A DNA stretch of 13,442 nucleotides, taken from NCBI GenBank assembly GCA_964468125.1, contig CAYXVF010000138.1, positions 1 to 13,442 of the forward strand, written 5' to 3'. The DNA comes from CAYXVF01 sp964468125 (GTDB lineage Bacteria; Myxococcota; XYA12-FULL-58-9; CAYXVF01). Position numbers and translations under genes: made by a program. Of this stretch, positions 7,062-13,442 are shown in pieces. The notes beneath the pieces were generated by a model. It saw nothing but the letters and a program-made list of their open reading frames with translations. It was not told where the DNA came from and did no database searches. Within the stretch, counting starts at the first letter, position 1. Each line of letters begins with the position of its first letter.

Positions 7062-7427
7062 ATGCCGCCGTCGCCCGAGCCAAGGAAGCCCCGCCACCCC
7101 GGTGAACGTCGCCAGGACGATCTGGAGATTGATCGCGAGCGCCGCTGCCGCGAGCGCCGCCGTCGCCACAAGCCGCCCAAGTACATCTCAGATGAGCGCC
7201 GCGAATGGATACGCCAAGATCGTGAAGACGAGCTCCGGGAGATGGGGTTCGCAACGCCATGTCGATTGGAGTTCGCGCTGCGGCCGTCATCGCGCAACCC
7301 GATGCCCGAGATGATTCGTCAGACAGTACCTGCGGAGACATGCGCGGAGCTGGTGAACGACCAGAGTGGAGAGATCGTCCGCGAGGTCACAGAGAAGACG
7401 CTGCCGTTTTGGGGATTGTCTCGTTGA
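7062..7427 (+). CDS. Small highly charged hypothetical protein
   Basis: The ATG at 7062 is 5 bases after a consensus AAGGAG (7051-7056). The out-of-frame ATG at 7058 is too close to that site and gives only a short peptide. The product is 121 residues. Residues 1-20 are Pro/Arg-rich, and residues 15-60 are a dense Arg/Glu/Asp run that could form a single charged helix. The C-terminal third is more ordinary and ends 'LPFWGLSR'. It has its own putative promoter carrying the inverted copy of the AT-rich element, so it may be regulated with the coupling-protein gene or encode the regulator itself. No DNA-binding domain was recognised. It is the last + strand gene before the convergent, decayed - strand region. 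Confidence 0.65.
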   Translation: MPPSPEPRKPRHPGERRQDDLEIDRERRCRERRRRHKPPKYISDERREWIRQDREDELREMGFATPCRLEFALRPSSRNPMPEMIRQTVPAETCAELVNDQSGEIVREVTEKTLPFWGLSR

Positions 7428-7692
7428 GGCTCCGCGGCTTCCGTGGCGTCGGGCCCCTCGATGGCAAGCAGCCTCCTTCAGAACACCCAGCTTGGAATCG
7501 CTTCAGGTTCTCGCCGAGAAGGAGCGCGTCAATTTCGTAAAACCTGGCCGTTGTCGGATCAAAGAGGTCGACGAGGGCCCAGAGATGGAACGGGTCGCGG
7601 TCGGGGAGTCCCTGAAAAATGCACTCGAGCCCGTCGCGCTCGTGCGCGTAGGGTGTTTCTCCCTGAAAGGATATGCGACCCGCCTTGAGCAT
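7387..7692 (-). pseudogene. N-terminal fragment of a PglW-like NERD-domain protein kinase
   Basis: The fragment has 101 codons from ATG 7692. Residues 10-60 fit the start of the NERD domain of PglW-type kinases (BREX type 2). They show 'P-Y-A-H-E-R' followed by 'GLPDRDP', an aromatic/hydrophobic strand, then 'YEIDALLLG', which carries the conserved Asp of the nuclease-like fold. The usual next strand with E-x-K is absent. After about residue 61 (position 7512) the protein is low-complexity, Pro/Arg-rich and unlike the family, and it runs 41 bases into the 3' end of the converging gene. Full PglW proteins exceed 1000 residues with a kinase domain, so this is a remnant cut by a rearrangement. 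It starts 7 bases after the stop of the broken gene upstream, so the two were probably one operon. Family assignment is from recalled pattern only. Confidence 0.6.
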
Positions 7693-7699
7693 GCGCGAC

Positions 7700-8392
7700 C
7701 TAGCTCAGACTTCGCGCAACGGCAGAATCGTCTTCACTCGCATCGTCGGAGACAACGCGTTTTCGCGTCGGCCCCTTTGGAGGCTCATCTTCCGCAGCAA
7801 TGAGTGCGGCGCGCTGCGTGGTTCCGGTGAGCGCAGTGGCAAGAGCCGCAATCTGGCGATGCGCGGGCGGCGACGCGATGCACAGAACCTGATCGCCCCA
7901 GTCGAGCCGGTCGTCACCCGCAAAGCGCTCGGCGAGCGCGACCACCGCCGCCGGCCCCGCCACGACCAGCTTGTCGGCGGGATTGATGTCCGGAAGCTCC
8001 ACGCGACCAAGGGAGGCCGACCAATTCTTCGCGATGGTCTCGGCAAGTTTCTTGGGGTTCGCGGGGGTGTCTTGTTGGGCTTGCGCACGCCAGAGCTCTT
8101 CAGCGTCGACGGGTCTCAGCCCCGGCCACGATGGGCCGAAAGCCTCGTCTTCCGAGACGTTGGTGACGCGAAAGACGGTCCGCGCGCCGAGCGATTGCGG
8201 CCATTGGGTGTCGGCATCGCGAATGAGCAAGTTGATTCGGTCGGCGGCAGTCAAGCTGCCGGCAAAAGCCTTCCATTGTGCATCGGCATCGGCCCCAAAG
8301 CGCCGCCCGGTGGGGCGCTGGGCCTCGAGATAGGCAAGCCCCGCCAGCGCTTAGCGGTAGTAGGCTTTGACGTGCTCAGATTTGATCTCCAC
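7700..8392 (-). pseudogene. Gene broken by an early in-frame TAA, next to the PglW-like fragment; unrecognised product
   Basis: GTG 8392 is preceded, 7 bases away, by a consensus AAGGAG (8400-8405 on this strand). The frame reads 13 codons, hits TAA at 8351-8353, then stays open for 216 more codons to TAG 7700. Codons 15-46 after the stop look coding but contain no ATG, GTG or TTG. The first possible restart is TTG 8254, which would give 184 residues. Restoring the TAA yields a protein of about 230 residues. Its core 'DKLVVAGPAAVVALAERF' (140-157) plus a second hydrophobic strand, 'DQVLCIASPP', look like a Rossmann-type fold. The C-terminal 30 residues are acidic and Ser-rich. The frame ends 7 bases before the PglW-like start. 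The family is unknown to me; a defence-associated role is guessed from the neighbour only. Confidence 0.55.
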
Positions 8393-8399
8393 CAACCCC

Positions 8400-8405
8400 C
8401 TCCTT
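8400..8405 (-). promoter_or_regulatory. Ribosome-binding site fixing the start of the broken gene
   Basis: AAGGAG on the - strand lies 7 bases before GTG 8392. It is the reason to treat the 13 codons before the TAA at 8351-8353 as the true beginning of the downstream open frame. It does not support a gene that starts at TTG 8254. Confidence 0.5.
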
Positions 8406-8515
8406 CGCGATGGCAGCCCGCACGAAAGCTACAACAACGCGCTTGAGCAGCGACCAAAAACCCAATCCCCCCGAGTCTGGCGCCAGGCGATCGACATGAA
8501 GCCGCGAGGCTGTGT

Positions 8516-8573
8516 GGCAGGCTGCAGCGTTGCGGTGTCCGCTCCGTCCCCGCACCTCAGTGCGCAACCTGCC
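8516..8573. repeat. Inverted repeats downstream of the lipoprotein gene
   Basis: CGCAC-CTCA-GTGCG (8551-8564) is a 5-bp stem with a 4-base loop. It sits at the right end of a wider pair: GGCAGG (8516-8521) and TTGCG (8530-8534) against CGCAA and CCTGCC (8563-8573). This lies 19-76 bases past the stop of the - strand lipoprotein gene, where a transcript end is expected. No T-run follows on that strand, so an intrinsic terminator is not shown. Confidence 0.35.
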
Positions 8574-8591
8574 GCCGCGTTATGCCAGGCT

Positions 8592-9197
8592 TCAGCGAAA
8601 CTCCCCATCGAAGCATTGGTTCTCCTCCGACTCGATCGTGAGGGCCTCCGCCAGTTCAGTGTCCTGATACGTGAGAGTGAGTTGCTCTGCCTCGGTGTCG
8701 AACACGAACGTGAATTCACCGCCATTGATCCCGCCGAGGACGTCGTTAACGACGCGGATGCCATTCCTCAACTCCGATTGCGGCGGATTGAATTCCACCT
8801 GGTTCACAGGCTTCTGCCCATCGGCGGCAACGTCGGCGGTGATGAACGTCGCATTTGTCTCAAAGATCAGAAGCTCATAGTTGATCCGCAAGTCTGTGCT
8901 CAGCTCTGGCACCTCGACGGAGAACGAACAGGTGTAGTATCCCGCGAGGTCCCCAATCCCTGTCGGCGGCGTTCCGCAAACCGCGGTCGTCGAGTCGACC
9001 TCGGCATCTTCCAAGACCCCATTACCATTCGCATCACCGCCGACAGCGACGCTGGTGCCGCCGTCCGGGCAATCTGCCGCGTCGGCAGGCGTCGATCGAA
9101 TGAGCGTCGTAAGTGGTTCCTCACTGTCCCCACACGCGGACAACGCGGTGGCAAGCCCAAGCACAGCGGCGGCTCGGAAGAGTAATGCTAGTTTCAT
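8592..9197 (-). CDS. Small lipoprotein with a DUF7151-like Asp/Asn-Gly repeat
   Basis: I chose ATG 9197 because it opens a textbook lipoprotein signal, 'MKLALLFRAAAVLGLATALSAC', with lipobox L-S-A-C and Cys22. GGAG lies nine bases upstream. An in-frame ATG at 9254 would add 19 polar residues and overlap the preceding gene. The mature protein is about 180 residues. Residues 43-74 form one module bounded by Cys43 and Cys74, with 'GGDANGNGVLEDAEV' between them. This matches the DUF7151-type repeats of deltaproteobacterial and myxobacterial surface proteins and resembles a Ca-binding loop. The rest is beta-rich with Cys90 and Cys195 as a possible disulfide. It starts 14 bases after the stop of the large modular protein, so both are co-transcribed and probably sit together at the cell surface. 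Ligand and function are unknown. Confidence 0.85.
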   Translation of the reverse strand: MKLALLFRAAAVLGLATALSACGDSEEPLTTLIRSTPADAADCPDGGTSVAVGGDANGNGVLEDAEVDSTTAVCGTPPTGIGDLAGYYTCSFSVEVPELSTDLRINYELLIFETNATFITADVAADGQKPVNQVEFNPPQSELRNGIRVVNDVLGGINGGEFTFVFDTEAEQLTLTYQDTELAEALTIESEENQCFDGEFR

Positions 9198-9211
9198 GGT
9201 TCCAAACTCCA

Positions 9212-12200
9212 TTAGGGGGTGATTGTTCGGTTCACGCTCGGGAATGTCGTGCACGAATTAACTCGAACTACAGGATAGGCGCTAGCTCCCCGTTTCGCCG
9301 TGATCGTAGGCGGTGACACTGACACAACGGAGCGATCGAGGACGGCCCCGCAGATGTAGTCATTGCGCGTGATCTTCCAACCTCCTGGGATACTGCTGAC
9401 GTCCACGTACTCGCGGATCGTGCCCTCCCCGCGAAGTACGTATTTGTCGCCAATGAAATCCGAGCCTCCGTGGTAGGAGGTCTCGAAGAGCGCCGGGAAG
9501 AACGCATCGATCGCCGCGGAGTATTGCGCACCGCGCGAGATCGCATTTCCGCTCACCGGATTGCCGTTTAGACGCAATGAGGTTCCCGTGTAGAGATTGT
9601 AGGGGGCGGAAAACGTCTGATTCTGGCGGGGGTTCACGCCGCCGCTGCCTTCAATTATAAACTCGCCCGGCCCGCAGGTATACCGCACGTAGCTGTTGTC
9701 CGGAGGGGGGTTTGACCCCACCGCGTATTTAATATTCGCTTCGACGATGTCCGTGAGCTCATCCCAGCGGTTCATCGTGTAGTTGGCTGCGCCCCCGCTG
9801 ACGGAGACGACGATGTCCGGGAAGTCGTGCGCAGCCGTGGCTGGGTAAGGCCATGCGACCGTCGCCCCCCATGCGGAGCCGGATGTCCCATTGAAGGTGC
9901 CTTTCAGGCCCGAGTAGGCGAGATCGTTCAAATCTCTACCGATGCCGCATTGGTCGATGACAACAGGAATCGGCCGCAGCTGCACTCGAAACGCCAGGGT
10001 GCGGGACGCGGTGTTGCCCAAGGCATCGGTGGCTGTGATCGTGACCTGCTGGGTCTGCGAGCTCGGAACGGTGCGTAGGCACGGATGCAGGGTTTCAGGG
10101 GTGAGGTTCAGCGAGTAGCTGCCCGAGGGATCTGCCGCCACGGAAGTCGAACTCCCTGTCGCGCAACCCTGGAAGCGATAATTGATCGAGAGCGCATTGT
10201 TTGCGGTCCCGACGCTTGTCGGATCGGTGACAGAGTAGACCAGCCGGGGCGCGTTCGTTGCGTTGTTGTAGAAGCCTTCAACCTTTTGAATGGTCGGCAC
10301 CCCGCCGCTGGTGAGATCGATGTTGGAGCCGAACTGAACCACCGCGTTGCTCAGGGTTGCGGTGACGCCTGACTCCTGCCGGTAGGTGCTCGGCTCGAAG
10401 GTGATCGTCGGCGGGGTGTTGTCGCAGACGGTAGTCGACTGTCGCTCGGTGCTGTTTCCCGCAGCATCGGTTGCGATCACGCTGAGCGTCGACGCCTGGT
10501 TACAGGGAATGTCGACTGACAGCGAGTCAGTCGTGCCGGTGAAGTTCACTCGAGTTGCAATCGCTGCACCGTTGAGCCGGTAGGTCAGTGTCATCTCCGA
10601 AGCGTCCGCGACGTTTACCGTCGCGGTGACCGGCGATGCCGTGACGTTCGTGGGCGCGCTGAGCGTAAGACTTGGTGGCGTCTTATCCGTCACGAACGTC
10701 AGGACCTCGGTAGTGGTGTCTCCGAGTGCATCGGTAGCTTCCGCGGTGAACGTCTGCGTGCCATCATCAAGGCTGAGGACCGTGACGGGGATGTCGAGAA
10801 TCGTCGAGGTCGCGCCGACCATCGGTGCGCCGGGGATCCCAAGCGCAGACTGCGGGCCCGGCGAGAGCGAATATACCGGTGCGGCAGGCACTCCCGATGC
10901 GTCCTGTGCACGGATTCGAATGGTCTCGACGGTTCCGACGGGGACCGGATCAAGAGCCCCGATCGGTTGGTTGCTTGCGTCGAGAAGCTGAATCGTGACA
11001 ACCGGCGGCTCGATATCGAGGCTGATCGGCGGTGGTGCGTCGCCAAAGAGCTCGCTCTCGTTTTCGGCCAGTGCGAAGAGATAGCCGCCGGGTCCGAAGA
11101 AGTTTGCGAGGACTAGGCCGGTCTCGTTGGTCTGGGGCAGCGCTCCAATCGGTTCCGCCTCGAGAAAGCGGATGATCGCATTGGCGATGGCGAAGCGTAG
11201 AGTATTGGTGTCGAATGCTTCCGCGGTCGTGAGCAGTCGCACTGCACCGCCACTTGCGTTCGTCCCGTCGAATTGTCCGCTCTCCATGTCCTGCAGCAGT
11301 CGCTCGAGCATGTTCGTGGTGCGACCCGAAGAGATCGGCGCGCTCACCGTCGTAGCGATGTCCCCGCCCAATCGGGAGAGGCCAATGTGCCAGAGCCCAA
11401 CGAATTGCGCTTCGTCGGTGTCAGCGACCACGTTCTGAGTCATGTCAGAGCCGAGTGTTCGCCGCACGTCAATGGGGTCTGCCGGCCGGAGGTATTCCCC
11501 AAGCAGGCCGAATCCTCGGAGGGGATCCCCACCACCATCAGCATTTGCTTCTGCGAAACGGGTCCCGACGCTCGTGAGTCCGTTGATGTAGATCGGCTCA
11601 ATGACCGTGCCCGCAACTGATGGCTGGTGCTCGACAATCGTTGATAGCCGATCATCGAGGGTGAATCGGACCGTCGCACGGTCGATGAGGCTTTCGTAGG
11701 TTGCGGCAGCGCCGGATACGTCGAGGACCAGGAGCCCCGAGTGGAAATCTGGGATTTCTATAGAGAACGATCCGTCGTCTTCGGAAACAGTTGAACCCAG
11801 CAGGTCACCGCGTTCAAACCCGTTGAAGTCGAAGGCTTCAATCGTGGCCCCCACCACGTCGGTCTCGAGCCGGACCGCTCCGTTGATGACCGAGGGCGCG
11901 AGGTTATCGAGCACAACGGGGACGCTGAGCTCGCCTACGTTCCCGAGACTGTCTTCCGCCTCGAATACGAGCACAACGGGGCCATCGGTGAAGAGCGTCG
12001 TGTCCCACTGTGCGATTAACGCGCCGTTTGAGACGGCGGCCGTGATGCCCTCCGGCGCGATCAGGTCAAAGCGAATGAGCCCTTGCGGATCTTCCGCATT
12101 GGCTTGGATCGTCACTGTCCCAGAGACCGTGGCGTTTGCAGCGGGCTGAGCAACCGTGATGCGCGGCGCATCCTTGTCGATGACGACTGTGCGTGTCGCG

Positions 12201-13345
12201 ACAGCTTCGTTCCCCTCAGCGTCGACAGCCCGGAGCGTGAGCGCGTATTCACCATTCGGCAGGGCCTCAGGGTCGAACACCGCCGAAACGTTGGTGCTGG
12301 TCGCGACGGTGATCGCGTTCACATCGCTGAACGCGTTCGGATCGTCGAAGTTCAGCGCCGTGATAGCGGAGTCATCGACGACCACCGCCGATACCGGCAG
12401 AGGACCGCTCGCAATGGCGCCCTCGGCGGGGGAGAGCCACGTCACCACCGGTGCGGCGATATCGAGGTTTCCTCCGATGCACGAGATCGCGTCCCCCAAA
12501 TCGCCTTCATCGAACCCACCGCTGTTCAGATCTGTGGCCAGGAAGCCCCGCAGCGCGAGGGCGAGTCTGGAGGCGAACGTCTCGGACGTGAAGGCGTAGC
12601 CCTCTACGGCGACCTGCGTCGAACCATTGAATCCATCGATCGCGCCGTCGCGGAGATCGGTAATGGCACCTCGCAGGAGGGAGAGGGGGGTGAAACGAGC
12701 CCCTGGAGTGAAGCCGAGCTCGATGCTGATCTCGGACGCCAACTCGCTGAGCGCGCCATGCAGGAGGCCAGAGTAGAGGGCCGCGGACAGCGCGGAGCCT
12801 TCACCGGCAACGCGTGGATCTTCCGGCGTGACCCCGATAACGTCTAGCCCATCGGCCGCGCAGGCCAGGCGACCGCGCCAGTCGCGCTGGGCAGCAAGCA
12901 GCGCGGCGGGCTCGGCACCCCCTGAAGGCAAGGCAGCGGAGACGAGCACATTCCAGGCATGCACCCGGAGTCCTTCGTCGGTGTTCTCGACCACCGTACA
13001 AAGCGGCTCATCGAGGCTCACTGCGAGGCCAGTCCGGAGGTCCTCAAATCTCCCTCCCACGGCGCAGACCTCGACGAGGCCTTCGTAGAAGAACGTCGAA
13101 ACCGAGAACTCGCCGTTGTCGTCGGTGATCGCCGTCCCAAGAGAGACACCGCGATCACCATCGACAATCTCGAAAAGCTCGATATTTGCGGCAACGAGTG
13201 GGGTGCCGAAATTCACGTTTCCCGTGAACTCGGTCTCTACAACCTCAGTCCCAGATGGTCGTCCAGTGGTGCAATTCCACACTGCACCCAGGCCCGCAAA
13301 AACCATCGCCCCCGCCGCGACACGCCAAACCTGCTTCAATCGCAT
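9212..13345 (-). CDS. Large modular exported protein with Ig-like domains and a duplicated module
   Basis: I chose ATG 13345 because AGGAGG (13354-13359) lies 8 bases upstream; an in-frame ATG at 13363 lies before that site. The product is 1377 residues. It has an N-terminal signal with two Arg/Lys near the start, a hydrophobic core at 9-22 and Cys25. The residues before Cys25 (V-W-N) are a poor lipobox. The order after this is: carboxypeptidase-regulatory-like beta domain (about 40-100), helical domain (145-290), two Ig-like domains (295-482), second beta domain (485-560), second helical domain (575-765), then three Ig-like domains (775-1125) with 'A-x-D-x-x-G-N' signatures. The Cys-containing C-terminal region (1130-1377) was not recognised. 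The beta-plus-helical unit is clearly duplicated. Such proteins act in adhesion or surface layers in related bacteria; a role here is inference. It forms an operon with the small lipoprotein. Confidence 0.9.
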   Translation of the reverse strand: MRLKQVWRVAAGAMVFAGLGAVWNCTTGRPSGTEVVETEFTGNVNFGTPLVAANIELFEIVDGDRGVSLGTAITDDNGEFSVSTFFYEGLVEVCAVGGRFEDLRTGLAVSLDEPLCTVVENTDEGLRVHAWNVLVSAALPSGGAEPAALLAAQRDWRGRLACAADGLDVIGVTPEDPRVAGEGSALSAALYSGLLHGALSELASEISIELGFTPGARFTPLSLLRGAITDLRDGAIDGFNGSTQVAVEGYAFTSETFASRLALALRGFLATDLNSGGFDEGDLGDAISCIGGNLDIAAPVVTWLSPAEGAIASGPLPVSAVVVDDSAITALNFDDPNAFSDVNAITVATSTNVSAVFDPEALPNGEYALTLRAVDAEGNEAVATRTVVIDKDAPRITVAQPAANATVSGTVTIQANAEDPQGLIRFDLIAPEGITAAVSNGALIAQWDTTLFTDGPVVLVFEAEDSLGNVGELSVPVVLDNLAPSVINGAVRLETDVVGATIEAFDFNGFERGDLLGSTVSEDDGSFSIEIPDFHSGLLVLDVSGAAATYESLIDRATVRFTLDDRLSTIVEHQPSVAGTVIEPIYINGLTSVGTRFAEANADGGGDPLRGFGLLGEYLRPADPIDVRRTLGSDMTQNVVADTDEAQFVGLWHIGLSRLGGDIATTVSAPISSGRTTNMLERLLQDMESGQFDGTNASGGAVRLLTTAEAFDTNTLRFAIANAIIRFLEAEPIGALPQTNETGLVLANFFGPGGYLFALAENESELFGDAPPPISLDIEPPVVTIQLLDASNQPIGALDPVPVGTVETIRIRAQDASGVPAAPVYSLSPGPQSALGIPGAPMVGATSTILDIPVTVLSLDDGTQTFTAEATDALGDTTTEVLTFVTDKTPPSLTLSAPTNVTASPVTATVNVADASEMTLTYRLNGAAIATRVNFTGTTDSLSVDIPCNQASTLSVIATDAAGNSTERQSTTVCDNTPPTITFEPSTYRQESGVTATLSNAVVQFGSNIDLTSGGVPTIQKVEGFYNNATNAPRLVYSVTDPTSVGTANNALSINYRFQGCATGSSTSVAADPSGSYSLNLTPETLHPCLRTVPSSQTQQVTITATDALGNTASRTLAFRVQLRPIPVVIDQCGIGRDLNDLAYSGLKGTFNGTSGSAWGATVAWPYPATAAHDFPDIVVSVSGGAANYTMNRWDELTDIVEANIKYAVGSNPPPDNSYVRYTCGPGEFIIEGSGGVNPRQNQTFSAPYNLYTGTSLRLNGNPVSGNAISRGAQYSAAIDAFFPALFETSYHGGSDFIGDKYVLRGEGTIREYVDVSSIPGGWKITRNDYICGAVLDRSVVSVSPPTITAKRGASAYPVVRVNSCTTFPSVNRTITP

Positions 13346-13353
13346 CTGCAAAG

Positions 13354-13359
13354 CCTCCT
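13354..13359 (-). promoter_or_regulatory. Ribosome-binding site deciding the start of the large modular protein
   Basis: A full AGGAGG on the - strand, 8 bases before ATG 13345, selects this start over the ATG 13363 located upstream of it. Confidence 0.7.
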
Positions 13360-13371
13360 GCATAACTTGCT

Positions 13372-13386
13372 TGCTGCTGCTGCTGC
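13372..13386 (+). repeat. (TGC)5 trinucleotide repeat in the divergent intergenic region
   Basis: Five perfect TGC units ((GCA)5 on the other strand) lie 27 bases upstream of the large modular gene. On the + strand they fall between TTGCTT (13367-13372) and TACAAT (13391-13396), an 18-base spacing that could be a rightward promoter. On the - strand, TTGTAC (13410-13415) and TAGACA (13387-13392), 17 apart, could drive the modular gene and put the repeat in its leader. Slippage would change spacer or leader length by three. Confidence 0.6.
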
Positions 13387-13442
13387 TGTCTACAATGGTT
13401 GAGATTCGAGTACAAGCCGGAAATGCAGCAGCTGTCTGTGCT

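Noticed and set aside
6467..7105. A 212-codon + strand ORF overlapping two genes
   Set aside because: Ser/Arg-rich translation without a ribosome-binding site. The other frame starting at 6357 has a strong site and helical protein composition.
7673..8446. A 257-codon + strand ORF opposite the broken gene
   Set aside because: Its translation is Arg/Gly-rich and lacks protein-like pattern, and it has no ribosome-binding site. The - strand frame has normal composition and a strong start, so this is a shadow.
8376..8567. A 63-codon - strand ORF ending 'AIAKEGVGGDQI' just over the start of the broken gene
   Set aside because: Only the last 25 residues look coding. It could be the tail of a further lost gene, but there is no start signal and no recognisable family.
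8516..8590. Possible integron attC-like site (GCATAAC plus inverted repeats) after the lipoprotein gene
   Set aside because: The sequence does not fit the RYYYAAC/GTTRRRY core pair and no partner core was found at the expected distance.
8592..13345. Many + strand ORFs of 60-250 codons opposite the two surface-protein genes
   Set aside because: They are antisense shadows created by the high GC content. None has a convincing start signal or a family match.

Overview
The window is GC-rich and falls into two convergent halves. The left half (1-7427, all + strand) is part of a conjugative-transfer region. The right half (7700-13345, all - strand) is chromosome-like and encodes surface lipoproteins. 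The lipoprotein carries a cysteine-bounded D-x-N-x-N-G repeat (DUF7151-like), and the large secreted protein is built from Ig-like and carboxypeptidase-regulatory-like modules. Both are typical of Myxococcota/Bradymonadota-type (former deltaproteobacterial) genomes. That taxonomic guess is inference; no rRNA or other marker gene is present.

Left half. It opens with the 3' part of a VirB10/TraB/TrbI-like secretion-channel gene, coupled through a 1-nt stop/start overlap to a small outer-membrane beta-barrel protein. An unrecognised protein follows. Next is a TraD/TraG-type coupling-protein ATPase (2098-4398) with a palindromic AT-rich element directly before its start. The ATPase overlaps by 1 nt with an OB-fold-type mobile-element protein whose zinc-ribbon segment appears to be deleted. 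Then come a possibly exported protein with a netrin-like N-terminal half and a very basic tail, an all-helical unknown, and a charged small protein under its own promoter. That promoter region repeats the AT-rich element found before the coupling protein, in inverted orientation. Same strand, short gaps and stop/start overlaps suggest one or two operons of an integrative conjugative element or plasmid.

Middle (about 7387-8392, - strand). This looks like a decayed defence-type locus. A gene with a strong ribosome-binding site is broken by an in-frame TAA at its 14th codon. Seven bases after its end lies a short ORF that matches only the N-terminal NERD part of PglW-type (BREX type 2) kinases and stops before the E-x-K part of the nuclease motif. 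The homology ends near 7512, about 85 bp from the last conjugative-element gene, so a recombination border probably lies there.

Right half. A 1377-residue exported modular protein and a 201-residue lipoprotein form a two-gene - strand operon. Upstream of it, at the window edge, is a (TGC)5 repeat that could lie in the spacer of a rightward promoter and would also lie in the leftward leader.

No tRNA, rRNA, CRISPR, insertion sequence or clear attachment site was seen. I did not find a demonstrably new system. The most unusual items are the membrane insertion in the coupling protein, the zinc-ribbon-less mobile-element protein, the shared AT-rich element and the broken PglW-associated gene pair.
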